DNA of 64,000 bases from Tretioscincus oriximinensis (GCA_022410635.1 JAJVDF010000978.1:306010-370009); one strand, 5' to 3'. Shown: positions 21,966 through 34,055, counted from the first letter of the stretch. The notes: generated from the sequence alone by a model not told the origin. Program-made: numbers and translations.

Positions 21966-22894
21966 GATCCATTTGCAAGTCTTGCTGACCAACATTTCAA
22001 TCAAGGAGCCAAGGGCCAACTTCCCCGTTCAAGCCAAGGCCATTTAGAAATTTGAAAACAGGTATCTGTGCAGATTCATGGACCTGAGTTCAACCTCCTT
22101 TACAGTCCTGGAAATTCCCAGTTGTTTTTAAGCAGACAAGCTGAACAAACTCCTCCCTGTGCCCCCAGCAAACCTCTTTTGTAGTGGCAGCTTAGTGCTT
22201 GAGACATGGTGCAGGATGCTGCACTACCCTCCATGCTGCATCTGCTGCAGAACCTCCTTGCTTGCTTACGTTTCTGGGGTTTGGCAACCATGATGTAGAT
22301 AAAACTTGGCTCTTGCCAAATCCGAATTTACTTGGCTTCGTTACTTCCCCTGACTCAGAATGCAGCAGTGTGTTGGCAAGGAGGAAAGGAAAGCTGGTCT
22401 CCCAAAGGACTTCCGCCCCCGGAGTCCTAAATCCAATCTTATGCACCAACCATTCGCTGCAGAAGAAACCAGAGCAGCTCTGCTCAACCTGCTTGAACGA
22501 CAACTTTGAGGATTCAATGTTCACCCAGAAGGGTAACAGAGAGAATCCTGGGATTGAAACTGGTGTGGAATGCCTAGAGTTGTAGTCCATGGTCATCTGG
22601 AGGCACTGGTTGTGTGACGGAACTTCAGAGCAAGATGTTTATGAGGGCAATCCATCTTCAGGTTGCGCAGGCCTTGAGCTCAGAAGGGTCCTTACAACAA
22701 GACAACCCAACCCAGCTACCCAGTTATATCCCACAGCTGGAGATACCTAAATGATACCCAGACATTTGATAACTTTCCCAAGCACAGAAGGTTCGCCAGT
22801 GGAGGCCACTCTACATGGACAATTTCCTAGATGGGACCTGAACTGGATTTGGATTCACATTCTAGGAATCAACGTAGATAAAGAAACTTTCATC
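21966..22894. other. Intergenic sequence, no gene recognised
   Basis: Contains overlapping 128-codon (+, 22199-22585) and 134-codon (-) frames with no recognised domain, no splice context and no repeat similarity. Could include a noncoding exon, but nothing supports it. Confidence 0.4.
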
Positions 22895-23442
22895 CACGTT
22901 CAAATATTTGGGTAAAGGTTCCATTCCCTGCTGAATCAAATGTTAAGTAAAGGCATAGCAACTGGCAAGTTCGAATTTTGGATAGATGCTCAGTTACCTG
23001 CCGGTTTAAAAAGCTCAGCCAATTTGGTAAAGCTCAGCTCCTGGTTGATTTAAATGTTGAGTAAAAGATTTGATTCAATATGGCATGTTTGATTGTTGGG
23101 CAAAGACTGGTGGGCTGTTTCAGATCTTTAGCAAAGACTCAGCTACCTACTAGTTCAAACGTTTGGTATAGGCTTAGTTGTCCGCCATCTCTTGGTAAGG
23201 CTTACTAGATGATCAGTCAGTTGGTTGGTTACTTGTGAGTTCGAATGCTGAGTAAATGTTTATATTGAATACCAGTCTGTTTGCTTGCTGGGCAAAAACA
23301 CAAATACTATCTGGTTCAAATCTTGAGCAAAGGCTCAGCTACCTGCTAGTTCGAATGTTCGGTAAATGGAAGATAACTATCTGTTGCCTGTTTGTAAGGC
23401 TTAGTCACTCGACTTTCAATCAATTTGAAGGTTATACAGACT

Positions 23443-23724
23443 CAGGCTGCCTCTCCATGGGGCTTTTGTACTGCACAAACACTGTACTAGTACTTACACG
23501 ATTAAAAATTTGGCCATTCGGTAATCCACTCGTAATAAAGCTCCTTTGCCCCAGAAAATCCTGTACCTGATCTTTCAGCTACCGGATATTCTGGGGCAAA
23601 AGAGTTTTTATTCCAAGTGGATTCAGAGTGGATTACTGAATGTCCATCACCACATCAGCTTTTTTTCATGCATGTACCAGCGCAGCATGAGCAGGGTTCA
23701 AAAACCCCATGAAGAGGCAACCTT
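23443..23724. mobile_element. Foldback MITE in the minisatellite
   Basis: The halves are inverted copies: aggctgcctctccatgggg at the left end against ccccatgaagaggcaacctt at the right. Internally, attcggtaatccactc and cctttgccccagaa pair with ttctggggcaaaag and gagtggattactgaat. The central loop is about 25 bp. No ORF. Confidence 0.75.
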
Positions 23725-24015
23725 GGTTTCCTATGAGTTTTGAATGTGTATCGATTTCCATGTTTCTTAGTTACCTGAGTTCGATTGTTGGTTCAAATGT
23801 TTAGTAAAGGCTCTACTATTGCAGATACTCTGTAAAGTCTTAGTTAGCTACCATCCATGAGTAAGGGTTGGGTTACTTAACCATCTGTCGATTCAAATGT
23901 TATACGTAGGCTCAACCATCTGTCAGTTCAAGTGTTGTATTCAGACTGAATTACCTGTCTGTTTGAATGTGGGTAAAAGCTTGACTCAGATAACGACCTG
24001 TTCAATAGTTGTGCA

Positions 24016-24606
24016 AAGAACATAAGAGGAGCCCTGCTGAATGCGTCCAGAGCCCGTCTACTCCAGCACACTGTCCCATACGGTAACCCACCAGTTCTCT
24101 CACATGTTCTTGACTCCTTGCAAATGGCATTTCAGGAATACTTCCTGTTTTCCCATCCTAATAGCCATTAATACACCTATCTTCCATGAATTTATGTAAC
24201 CCTATTTTGAAGCTCTCCAGGCTACTAGCTACCACCACTTCTCTGGGAGTGAATTCCATAGACTAATGACCCTCTGGGTGAAAAAATATGTACCCTTGTC
24301 TGTCTGTCCTAGTGTTGTGTAATAAGAGAAAATGTCTGATTTTATATACTTCAATTAGATCACCTATTAACTGCTGTCTTTCAAGGCTGAAGGGGCTCAG
24401 ACGTTGCAGCCTGATTTCATAAAGGGTTTTGTTCATTCTTGGGGCCCTTTTTTGCACTTTCTCCAGTTCCACAATATCCTTTCTAAGTTTTGGTGACCAG
24501 TATGGTACACAGTATTCCAAATGTGGCCTCACCACAGATTTAAAAAGAGGCAAAACAACGCTTGCCAACCTATTTTTGGATTCCCTTTCTAATTATCCCT
24601 AAAGCC
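24016..24606 (-). mobile_element. CR1 LINE, 3' 590 bp
   Basis: Antisense from aagaacataagaggagccct to RT C-terminal codons. The minus-strand frame 24568-24263 reads SVVRPHLEYCVPYWSPKLRK and LEKVQKRAPRMNKTL, hallmark CR1. Confidence 0.92.
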
Positions 24607-25046
24607 TTGACTACTGGCTGGTTTAGATATTTAGTGAAAGGCTCAGGTACCTTCTAGTTTGAAGATTTGGGACAAAGTTTGGTTACCTGCCAGTTTGAAC
24701 GTTGCCTAAAGATTCGTCGACTTGCTAGTTTGATTGTCTGCCAAAAGCTCATTAGCTACCAGTTCAAATATGGATAGAAAATTGACTCCCTGCTTTTTTG
24801 AATGTTGGGTAAAGGTTGAGGTTCAAATGTTCAGTAAAGGCAGCTGCCTGCTAGTTCAAAGGTTGGATAAAGATTTGTCTGCCATTTTGAGAGGCAGGTC
24901 CACGACGGAGGGCTGGCTTGCATCACAGAGCTTCTTATTGCGATTAAGTGGTATCATCCATCTTCATCAGCCCACGATCATCTACAAACCGGTTGGCGAA
25001 ACCCCGTAGAGAGCGGCCTTTCTTGAAGCTTTAATTTATGTGTTCA

Positions 25047-25563
25047 TGGGGGGCCCATGGCCGCCTACCTCAGATCATTGATTAACCCGGCCTCAAGACG
25101 CGCTATGTCTGTAGCACGTTTTAACATCCTCCCCTCGGGACAGCTTAGAGGGAGATTTCTAGGAATACCTAAGCATTTGCGTACTTGCACTTGCGATCAT
25201 ATGGTGCAAGACTCCCTATTTCACATTTTTTGTTTCAGTGTCCATTACGTTCAAAAATCAGAGAAAAATATCAACAACCTATTTTTTTGCCTAGTATGTC
25301 CATACCGGACTTCCAGAAAATTGGGTTTCTTCTGAACAACCAGGACGAATCCTTTACGGAACAGGTGGCCTTTTTCTTGATTGATTTAATTGATTCCTTG
25401 ACTACCTGAGTCCATTTGGAATGGTCTATAATCTTATTTCGCCGTATTGCTCAGCTGTAACTTCTTTTTGTTGCTTACTTGTGAAAGTTTATATTTGATT
25501 TGTTTCTTGCATTGGATGTCCTTCTTCTTTTTATGCCAATAAAGGCTATGATGATGATGATGA
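25047..25563 (+). mobile_element. Non-LTR LINE 3' end, copy 2
   Basis: Near-identical over its full length to 11987-12503 (about fourteen differences by eye), including the same 5' truncation point and GAT tail. A 2-base insertion in the cacat..ttgtttcag segment splits the frame (25057-25335 / 25185-25409). No clear target duplication. Confidence 0.88.
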
Positions 25564-25569
25564 ATCTTT

Positions 25570-26060
25570 TTCCCACCTACACACCCTCACCCCAGAGTTC
25601 CCACTGCCCTCAGAACCTTCACCAGCTGCCCCGCTAAAAGGCAATATAGCCTACTTGATTAATGAGCCTAATTATGTTGATGAAACGATCTTTCCCCCCA
25701 TTAGCGCCGCCTGATTGGCTTCATCACGGCTTTATTTGAACTGGCCGCCCGCTGTGGCTTCCGATCAGCTCACGAGACCGTACAAGCATGGATACACTCC
25801 AAAGCTTTCCTCCTCTTCTTCCTCCTCCTCCTTTAAAAGAACAGGGTGACCTCATCTCCCCCTTTTCCCCTCCATGCAGAAACGGAATGGGTTTCCAACG
25901 GTTATCGGCCTTGGCTTCCCTGTTCCCTGCAATGAATATTCAATCAGCCTGCAATAGATTATCTTGCAGTTTTCCATGTCCCCACACTTTCTCGCCTACC
26001 TTCTGGGGGAAGAGAAAATGCTGAGATTTTAATTAACAGCTCCCTAGACACTGATGCGGG
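25570..26060. other. Candidate conserved noncoding region
   Basis: Repeat-free sequence with ttgattaatgagcctaatta (about 25656), cattagcgccgcctgattgg, aatgaatattcaatcagcct and agattttaattaacagctcc. Homeodomain-type AT cores within balanced sequence are typical of vertebrate developmental enhancers. Inferred from composition only. Confidence 0.4.
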
Positions 26061-26559
26061 GGCCAGAGGTTCGGAGGGTTTGAAGCAGAACCTTGTCACT
26101 CAAGCCAACCGTTTTGGGGGAAGATGACGGCGTCGGAACACACGTTCCTTTTTTCAATTAGTCAGGCTCCGTTTGAATTTGTTCCCCCCCTCCCTTGTTA
26201 TTCACCCCCAGGCCCTTGTTCTCTTGGATTTTGATTCCTCTCCGAAGAAGCTGCACTGCCTGCATTTTTATTCATTAGGCAGGGAGCACCATAGGAGCGT
26301 AGTAGGCCCGCCCGAGGTCTTGCCAACAAGCAGCTGGGGTAGAACCACTGTTGGCATTTTTCCAGCTCACTTGACGGGTTGCCAGTCCTGATGCCTGCTT
26401 AGGGCCCTATTGTCCCTTGCTTGGATGCTACTGACTTGAAAGAAGGGCAAGCAGGCTTCAGTTCTGTTCAGAAAACCATCAGCATTGTTTGAGCCAAACC
26501 AAAGGCTGGTCCGCATTTGAATGCATAGTTTTCTCACACCTCTTCTTGCTGTTCTGGTG

Positions 26560-26880
26560 TGTCGGTCTATCCAGACAATACAGCCAAGTATCCATCTCAA
26601 TATCCATCTATTTGTCTGACTTTCTGTTTCCCCCTCTCCCCCTCTCTCTCCCACCAATCTATCAATATCTATACATATATACAATATCTATCTTGATTAA
26701 TATCTGTCTCTCTGTCCACCAATACAACTGACCTATCTATCTTTAGCAATATCTACCTACCTATCCATCTCTGTATCTCAGTACCTGTCTGTCCATCCAT
26801 CCAACTGTCTATCTGCCTACCCAGAATATCCATCCATTCATTACTTCTCATCTATCTATTATCTTTTCGTTAATCTGTTA
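26560..26880. repeat. Decayed (CTAT/ATCC)n array
   Basis: Tetranucleotide units (tatc, catc, tgtc) over about 320 bases with many substitutions. Confidence 0.85.
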
Positions 26881-28204
26881 GCCAGCACCATAGAAAAATG
26901 CCCTCAGCCCCTACCATCACTTCCTGGCATTTAGCAGCAGGTATCCCAGAATAGCTACCCAAAGGTGTAGGCTGTGAGGGGACCTTTTGGGGCACTAAAA
27001 ATGACAGAGGGTGTCGTTCCTTCTTCACCCCCTTTTCCCACTCCCAATTTCGGAGGAGAAATTTATAACTCTCCTCTTGAGAGCTTTCTGTCTTGGGCTA
27101 TAAATAATGGTGGGCACGTTCATTTCCAAACCCCCAAAGATGCTCATTTTTCTTTCTTGACGAAGCTCTGACTATTTCTTCTCATCCTCCTATGCTTCTC
27201 CAGCCATGGAATCTCTCCTTCCTGCATTAATTTCAGAATAACAGCCCCAAAGAGCATTCCACACTAAATTCTCCCTTTTTTTCCTCCCCTTTCCACCTGA
27301 GCTGAGACTGAGCGGGTGGTTAATGTTTTAGAAGGAAGTGGACCATAAATAGTGTATACCGTAAAGCACGAGGACGCTCAATAATTCATGGGAGTCTGTG
27401 GGGAGGGTGGGTGGGAGGCCATGAAAAGAACATCTTGGGTTGAGAGAGAGAGAGGATAAAATAAAAATAAGGCCTCTTTGCAAATGCAGCAGGGGCATCC
27501 CTTCCAGAACGTGGCTTTGTTTTAGAACATAAGAGGAGCCCTGCTAAATAGTAAACTGCAGGCTGGCCTCATGCTCCAGGCCAACTGCCTCATCTTCCCC
27601 TGCCTTGTAGTGGTGAGTGATTCTTTTCTTGCATGGACAAGGTAGGTGAAGCTGCAGCTTGCTAACCTGGCCCTTCCCTCCCTGCCTGGTCCAGGTGCTC
27701 CATGGTAACTGCACTGCAGCCAAAATTATTTTTTTAAAATGGTGGGGTGCGCAGTCACAGGGGGAAGGGTAGGTGGAGCCAGGAAGCATCCTGAGCTGGA
27801 TCAAGGGCTCCACAGTTCTCTTGGCCCATGGGCCGCACTTCCCTCATCCCTGTACTGAACAATGAGGGGAAAATGAGGTGAGTTTTTAGGCACTCTATGT
27901 CACTGAATTGTTTGGCACACTTTGGGTGTTAATCTACAGATGGGACAATTCTTGGTAAAGAAGCAACTGAAAAAAAAGCCTTGTCTGATTTAAGGAATGA
28001 AAATACAGTTGAATTATAAAACTTGACAAGTCCACACAAGTATAGAAGGTTTTCAAGGGTCATTACTTCCCCCCTTCCAGGAAGACCTGACTTGGACCCC
28101 AGGATTGTAGTTTAGCACTGAGAGAATGGCACCAACTCTTTACCTAGGCAGCTATCTTCTCAGGAAATTCATACAGGAGGAAAAGAGAGGGCACGAGGAA
28201 CAAA
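26881..28204. other. Intergenic sequence
   Basis: A 25-base CR1 terminus at 27524-27548 is the only clear repeat. 27290-27420 (ggttaatgttttagaaggaa, ctcaataattcatgggagtc) is repeat-free and may be conserved. No gene recognised. Confidence 0.4.
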
Positions 28205-28864
28205 ATAGCAGGGAGCATTGATAGTTTATTAGGACCAGGTGGAAGGCATATAATCTTTGAATGGTCACACCACCGTGAGGGTTGAGGAACTTTGTATAAA
28301 AGGAGTGGCAGAGAGAGAGAATGAATGGACAGAGGAACTCCAAAGGACAAATTGAGACCACTCGTGGTTTCCTCATCTTCTGCCAAACTGAGCAGTCCAA
28401 GCTTTCCAGGTCTTGTCTTACGACTAGACCCATCTCCTCATAGAGGTACTGGAAAGAAGACTGGTTTCCTCCCAAAATTGACCAGGGATGGTGGCAAATC
28501 CCTCACTAATGGCGGAAGGTCCCTCACTAATGGTGGAAGATCTAGACAGGCTTCTGTCAAGACTAGTTTTGCTCCCCATCTGCCATTTTGGAAAGAATGG
28601 ACTGTTCCACCAATTTAGATGACGATCCATCTTCGCCGCCCTCACTTCTCTATGTCTCATATAGATTCCCAACTGTTTCCTCTTCCGTTGAACAGGTAGC
28701 TGAGGTGACTTGGAAGTGCTTTGTTTTCGGGGCAAAACCAATGTTGGGAAACATCATGCCCACTCACAGACGAAGACACACATGGATGCGCACACACGGG
28801 CAGCACGTCTCCCCTCGATGGAGGGGGGGGAATGGTCGTGTGTGTGAGGTGAGGCATAAAGGAT
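28205..28864 (-). other. TMEM91: TMEM91 3' UTR
   Basis: This runs from the TAG stop (28867-28865) down to about 20 bases past a minus-strand AATAAA at 28230-28225. It is largely free of LINE and SINE sequence, apart from GA/CA-rich runs. Short open frames here on both strands have no exon features and are regarded as chance. Confidence 0.6.
28225..28230 (-). terminator. TMEM91: TMEM91 poly(A) signal
   Basis: TTTATT on the plus strand is AATAAA on the gene strand, about 635 bases after the stop codon. It is the first canonical hexamer I noted. The two genes' poly(A) signals are about 6.7 kb apart and face each other. Confidence 0.6.
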
Positions 28865-29023
28865 CTAGGTGGGTGTCTTGTTGGAGAGGTAAGCGATGAG
28901 GGCTACCACAGCCCCAATGTAAGTGCAAATGCCGAGGACGATGGATAAGACTGCGAGTGCGAAGGTCTGGCGAGAGGCGGTCCATGCTCCTGGGTAATCT
29001 CCTTTGGCTGAGGCCTTGTTGGT
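28865..29023 (-). CDS. TMEM91: TMEM91 terminal coding exon (second hydrophobic segment)
   Basis: Fifty-two codons plus TAG begin TNKASAKGD, the conserved loop after the re-entrant hydrophobic segment in SynDIG/CD225 proteins. A roughly 22-residue membrane helix follows (FALAVLSIVLGICTYIGAVV) and the protein ends AYLSNKTPT. The acceptor on the minus strand is a pyrimidine-rich tract ending ctcccag, phase 0. Human TMEM91 has the same exon join (QK/TNKA), as far as I recall. The product is a small membrane protein of the SynDIG/dispanin group; its molecular function is poorly known. Confidence 0.93.
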   Translation of the reverse strand, partial: TNKASAKGDYPGAWTASRQTFALAVLSIVLGICTYIGAVVALIAYLSNKTPT

Positions 29024-29199
29024 CTGGGAGGAGAAGGAAGCAAGAGGAAGGTAGTAAATGAGTAAATGGAAAAGTATCAGCTGAAAGATATAGATTTACA
29101 ACAGAGCTTTATGGCAGTGGTTAGCAGCAGGACAAGCCACAGCTTACGTTAATAATATTCCTTCAGTACTTGAGCCAAAAGTAGTCGACTTTCTCTTAT

Positions 29200-29500
29200 T
29201 CTCTGTATCATACAACACAAGGACCAGGGGGCCTTTTTTGAAACTGACGGGCAGAAGATTGAGGACAGACAAAGGAAAGTATTTTTTTTTCACCCAGAGG
29301 GTCATCGGTCTGTGGAATTTATTTCAGAAGAGGAGGTGGATAGTTTTAAGACAGGATTGGATAAGTTCATGGAAGCCAAGGGTATAAATGGCTACTAGGG
29401 TGGATCTTTTGAAATTGCTTCCGGGATGGAGCAACAGGCAGGATTCCTGAAATACCATTCGCAGGAAGTCAAGAACAGGTGGAAATTTTGCCTTCTGATT
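29200..29500 (+). mobile_element. CR1 LINE 3' end in last TMEM91 intron
   Basis: ggacagacaaaggaaagtat, cacccagagggtcatcggtc, ccgggatggagcaacaggca. Opposite in direction to the host gene. Confidence 0.9.
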
Positions 29501-29873
29501 AAATGGCAGACTTAAGTGCCTCAGCTGCTGTTGCAAGCAAGGACACTCACTAAAGCCAAGGACGGGCCCTTGTTCTACATCTGCCTGAGTGAACTGGTTC
29601 TCAGGTGTTATCTACAGAACCCTATCTGCTGTATAGAGATTTCTAATCTAGTCTCAGAGCCAAAAGTCTCAGATTCAGCAGGGTCCTCACTGGCTGGGTC
29701 CTCAGTGGGTGACAAGGACAGTTGGGACGGATGGGAGTTGTAATTCAAGACATGCCACCATTGGCTGGGACTTGTCATTCAGAACATGTCCTGAGGTTTT
29801 GGATCTGGTAGGAGTTGCAGTGAAAAAGATCTAGAGGAGACCATTGGCCTTCTGCCTTCGTCCTCTGCCATCA

Positions 29874-30535
<662 letters not shown>

Positions 30536-30539
30536 AGAG

Positions 30540-30797
30540 AAGAATAAGAGGAAAAGGAGGAGGAGTTGGTTTTTCTACTCCGCTTTTCTCAAGCCAAAGG
30601 GAATCAGAATGTCTTCTATAACCATTTGTTCTTTTCACAACAGGCATCTTGTGATGGAGGTGGGGCTGAGACAGCTCTGAAGAACTAGCCAAAGGTTAAG
30701 TAGCTGGCTTGAACATAAGAAGAGGAGTACTGAATTGAACCAGAAGACTTCTGGATAAGAGCCTGACACTATAACTACTACACCAGACTGGCTCTCT
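30540..30797 (-). mobile_element. SINE-B
   Basis: Antisense: tccgcttttctcaagccaaa, aggtggggctgagacagctc, head actataactactacaccaga. A short CR1-like gaacataagaagaggagtac lies inside. Confidence 0.8.
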
Positions 30798-33033
30798 GGA
30801 ACTGGAATCATTTTTTTTCTGGCACGGCTCGTCTGAGCTCCCAGAATATGGAAGACACCAGCGAACAAAGATCTTTGGAGAAATTGGTTGAGATGCCACT
30901 GAGGAACAAATACCTTGATTGGGGTTGAGGAACCCTGCTTGTAAGACTAATTGGGTCCAAGGTACCATGACAGAATTAATTTGCTGATCTGAAAGTGATG
31001 ACAGCGATGGTGGAAAACCACCTCGATGATTGGACTCTCAAAAAGAACGCCTCAACACAAGAGCTGGGTGGCTACAAGGTTTTGATCTTCTGTACTCCAG
31101 ACTATCCTAAAGCAGAAGGATCTTTGTTCAGTTGCTGTCCTTCAGACCCAAATGGTTCTACAATCCTTCAGCAGAATCTCAGCCAGCTTCTCCTGAGATG
31201 TTCAGTGTCTTCAATATTTTGGACACTCAGGTCAGTCGTGCCAGAAGAAAATTGACTATGGTCCTCTTGTGATTCTTGGATAGACCCACCCCAAAACCAG
31301 CATGGTGCTGCAAAAATTATTTGTGGAGCAATTGGTGGGCCACTGTGGGAAGACGTTAATGTTCAAAATGAACTATACTGTGGCCATATTGATTTTAACC
31401 TTGTAAAATGTACTGTTTCTTGTATAGACATAAACTTTTATTGGTAAGTACTCTGGCACCAGAAACTGCTTCTGATAAGGGGGTGTGAATATTGATGTCT
31501 GCAGCCAAACACGATTAGTGTGTGTTGTCTCTGAAAGCAAGCTTGAAAGCTCAGATCAGACACTTCACTTGGATTAGCATATCCATATTTTCAATACTCC
31601 TCCACAGCAGTGTTATGAGAAAGTGATTCATGTTTGGTCTGTAAAAGTGCTTAATAAACTGGCCTCTGGCTGCAGAGGGTCAGTTAAGTCCTTGACTCCC
31701 TTTTCTATCAGCTATCTGTCTCAGCTGAAACTTATTCATTACAACTGCAGGCCAGTGTGATAGGCAGGATGCTGGACTAAATGGTCAATGGACTTGATTC
31801 ATCAGGGCTTTTCTGATGTTCTTATGTCACAGGACATAAGTTATTATGAATTTTTCTTTTTAATCTTTGCAAAAAAAGCTTATAGTTGAGGACTGTGAGA
31901 TATGGAGCCCGGGAAAAGCACCTTATGCCAAATTCATAAACATAGATCCTGATAGATAAGGTTGTCACCAGCTACCTCATATCTTCCTGTCTAAAGAGAG
32001 ATGGTTTATTCATTTACATCAGAGCATCAGTGTGCTATGAAAAGGCTTCGATCGGACAAAAGGGTCTTACTCTTGTGGCTTACAATACTGCAAGTGCGGA
32101 CATTTATAATCAGAAAACTGTTCGGAGAAAAACAGAAAACAATTAATCTCTTAAAAGTGGTTTCCTTTGGAGTATTTGCTAGGAACAAAGAAATGATGGT
32201 ATTTAATCAATGAAAGGAACATGCTTCAATTGCTGGACACAATATACACTTTGCAGCCAATGTTTTTATGTCTGACTGTCTATCTGTACTTCCTGGAATC
32301 ACAATGGTCTCTGAAGGCTCTGTGATTGGCCAACATTTGGACGAATCCCAGGGCCTGCAGTGATGTAATCAATGTTCTAAAGCCAGCAACGTTCTTACAC
32401 CATTATTCTTGTGGTTCCCTATGGGGTATTTTTGGTAAATCGTTCCATGGATCATTGTGGAAGGGCCACAGATAAACCAACCACAAAATGGAATTTTAAA
32501 ATGAAAGTCCAAAATCATTGGGTTTATAGTTGGGGCAGGCCACTATGATTTTGCCGATTGGCACACTCAAGAGCTTATAATACCTGGATTTTGCGTTCGC
32601 TCAGATGACCAAGATTTGTCTTGCATCTTCTGCTGTGAAGACAGATGCAAAGGAAATTCATTTCCCCTTATCCTGCTTTCACTTTCTTGTCATTTAAATA
32701 TATTGAGCGTTGCCATTTTTTTTAAAAAAAATATCGCCCTTGTTGTTCATCTCTTATTCTCTACTGGGCTACAGGAAGGAAAACTCCTTCCTATACATCT
32801 GTCATCTTGTGTTGTTCCTCCTTCTTCAGAAGGGCAAGGAGGATGCCCAAAAGGTTCTTTCTGGGATGGCCACAGACTTTAGAATGCTCCCCCCTCTGTA
32901 GTTTTAGCAGGCACCCACATTATGTGGTTTTCAGTGCCTTTTTAGCAGGTCTTTAACATTTAACTTCTATTTGTCCTGCTAGAGAGGGTGAGAGAGGGGA
33001 AAACCTATTTGGAATATGTTTCATCTCTATCAA
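30798..33033. other. TMEM91 intron, mostly unassigned
   Basis: A CR1 3' terminus (+) at 31735-31835 (tgctggactaaatggtcaat..gatgttcttatg). 32283-32405 is repeated at 33396-33505. Otherwise no gene, RNA or repeat recognised. Confidence 0.4.
32283..32405 (+). repeat. Direct repeat pair, member 1 (partner 33396-33505)
   Basis: Both carry a ggaatcacaa/gagtcacaat start, gctctgtgattgg, acttggac(a/g)aatccca and a gttctaaagccagc-type end. About 1.1 kb apart; family unknown. Confidence 0.6.
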
Positions 33034-33278
33034 AAGGAGGAGGAGGAGAGAGAAAAGTTGATTTTTATATACTTTTCTCAACCCAAAGGGACACAAAGCA
33101 GCTTCCATAACCTTCTGTTTTGCTCCTCACAACAGACACCTTGTGAAGTAGATGTCATTGGAATAGGAGGAGGAAGGAGAAGAGGAGGAATCTGGGTTTT
33201 TCTCACCTGAAGGCTTACATTTATTTTCTCTTCACCACCACGTGGTGGTGGTACCCATTTATCTAACTGCAAAGTAGA
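33034..33278 (-). mobile_element. SINE-B fragment followed by SINE-A fragment
   Basis: 33034-33150: atacttttctcaacccaaag and cctcacaacagacaccttgt (SINE-B, antisense). 33160-33278: tttttctcacctgaaggctt, tggtggtacccatttatcta (SINE-A, antisense). Confidence 0.75.
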
Positions 33279-33395
33279 TGCTCAAAGCTTTCACCTGCTC
33301 TTGATTCCCTGCAAATGGCCTTTAGAGGCCTCCTGTCTGTTCCCTCAACTAGGAAACAGTATTTAGGCATCAATTCTAATAGGTATCTTTATTTC

Positions 33396-33505
33396 TTGGA
33401 GTCACAATATTTCCTGAATGCTCTGTGATTGGACAATACTTGGACAAATCCCAGAGCCTGGCGTGATATCATCAGCGTTTTAAAGCCAGGGCCAGTCTGG
33501 CAGCA
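33396..33505 (+). repeat. Direct repeat pair, member 2 (partner 32283-32405)
   Basis: Shares gctctgtgattggacaatac, caaatcccagagcctg and gcgttttaaagccag with member 1. Confidence 0.6.
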
Positions 33506-33794
33506 GTTGCCTTGGAACACAGCACAGCGGCAGGAACAGGGAAGGAATAACACCAGAAGAGGGAAGAGAACCTCCTGCCCCCAGTGCTTATTCCACTAGT
33601 AAGAACATTAAGTTCAGCCCTACTGAATCAGGCCTCAGCCTATTTAGTCTGTGACTTCTAAGCATTGTTAAAAAGAAGAGGCCGAGCGTTAAAGATGTTG
33701 CAGCCACTAAATTTTGCATCCCGACCACACATCCAGCACCCTACCTTCTACCATAAACACCAAGCATTCCTTTCAGACTCCATTTACATAGCAT

Positions 33795-33968
33795 AGTGCA
33801 ATTCTAACGCCTTAATTTTGGTCTTGAACAATCCAGGAGCAGGAGGAAAACCCTTCCCTCCCAGAACATCACACCAGAACTGATGTGATACACAGGGAAG
33901 GGAAGGTTTTTTTCCCCCTGCTCCTGAAGTTTTCAAAGCCAACATTAAGGCTTTAAAATTGAATTTGG
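33795..33968. repeat. Foldback repeat, ~170 bp
   Basis: Left arm (ccttaattttggtc, caggagcaggaggaaaa, cccttccct) is matched by an inverted right arm (agggaaggtttttttccccc, tgctcctgaagttttc, ccaacattaagg). The apex is atcacaccag/aact/gatgtgat. Probably a small MITE. Confidence 0.7.
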
Positions 33969-34015
33969 AGATATGAGTGGGTAAGAAAGTTATCTTCAGC
34001 CCCCTTCTGAATCCT

Positions 34016-34055
34016 NAACCTGGGATCAAGCCCCATTTTCCCCCCCCCCCCCCCT
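34016..34055. other. Ambiguous base and C homopolymer
   Basis: A single N at 34016 followed by about 15 consecutive C at 34041-34055. Likely sequencing or assembly uncertainty. Not in a gene. Confidence 0.9.

Larger units (their letters stand above)
22895..24890. repeat. Diverged ~35-bp minisatellite, interrupted
   Basis: The phrase GTTCAAATGTT(g/a)GGTAAAGG-like plus CTCAGCTACCTGC recurs about every 34-37 bases at 22895-23440, 23765-24015 and 24610-24890. Units differ at many positions. A foldback MITE (23443-23724) and a CR1 (24016-24606) split the array, so the array is older than both. Confidence 0.75.

Noticed and set aside
21561..22019. Ser/Pro/Phe-rich minus-strand frames of 133-152 codons
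   Set aside because: Pure by-product of the polypurine tract; all three frames are open at once.
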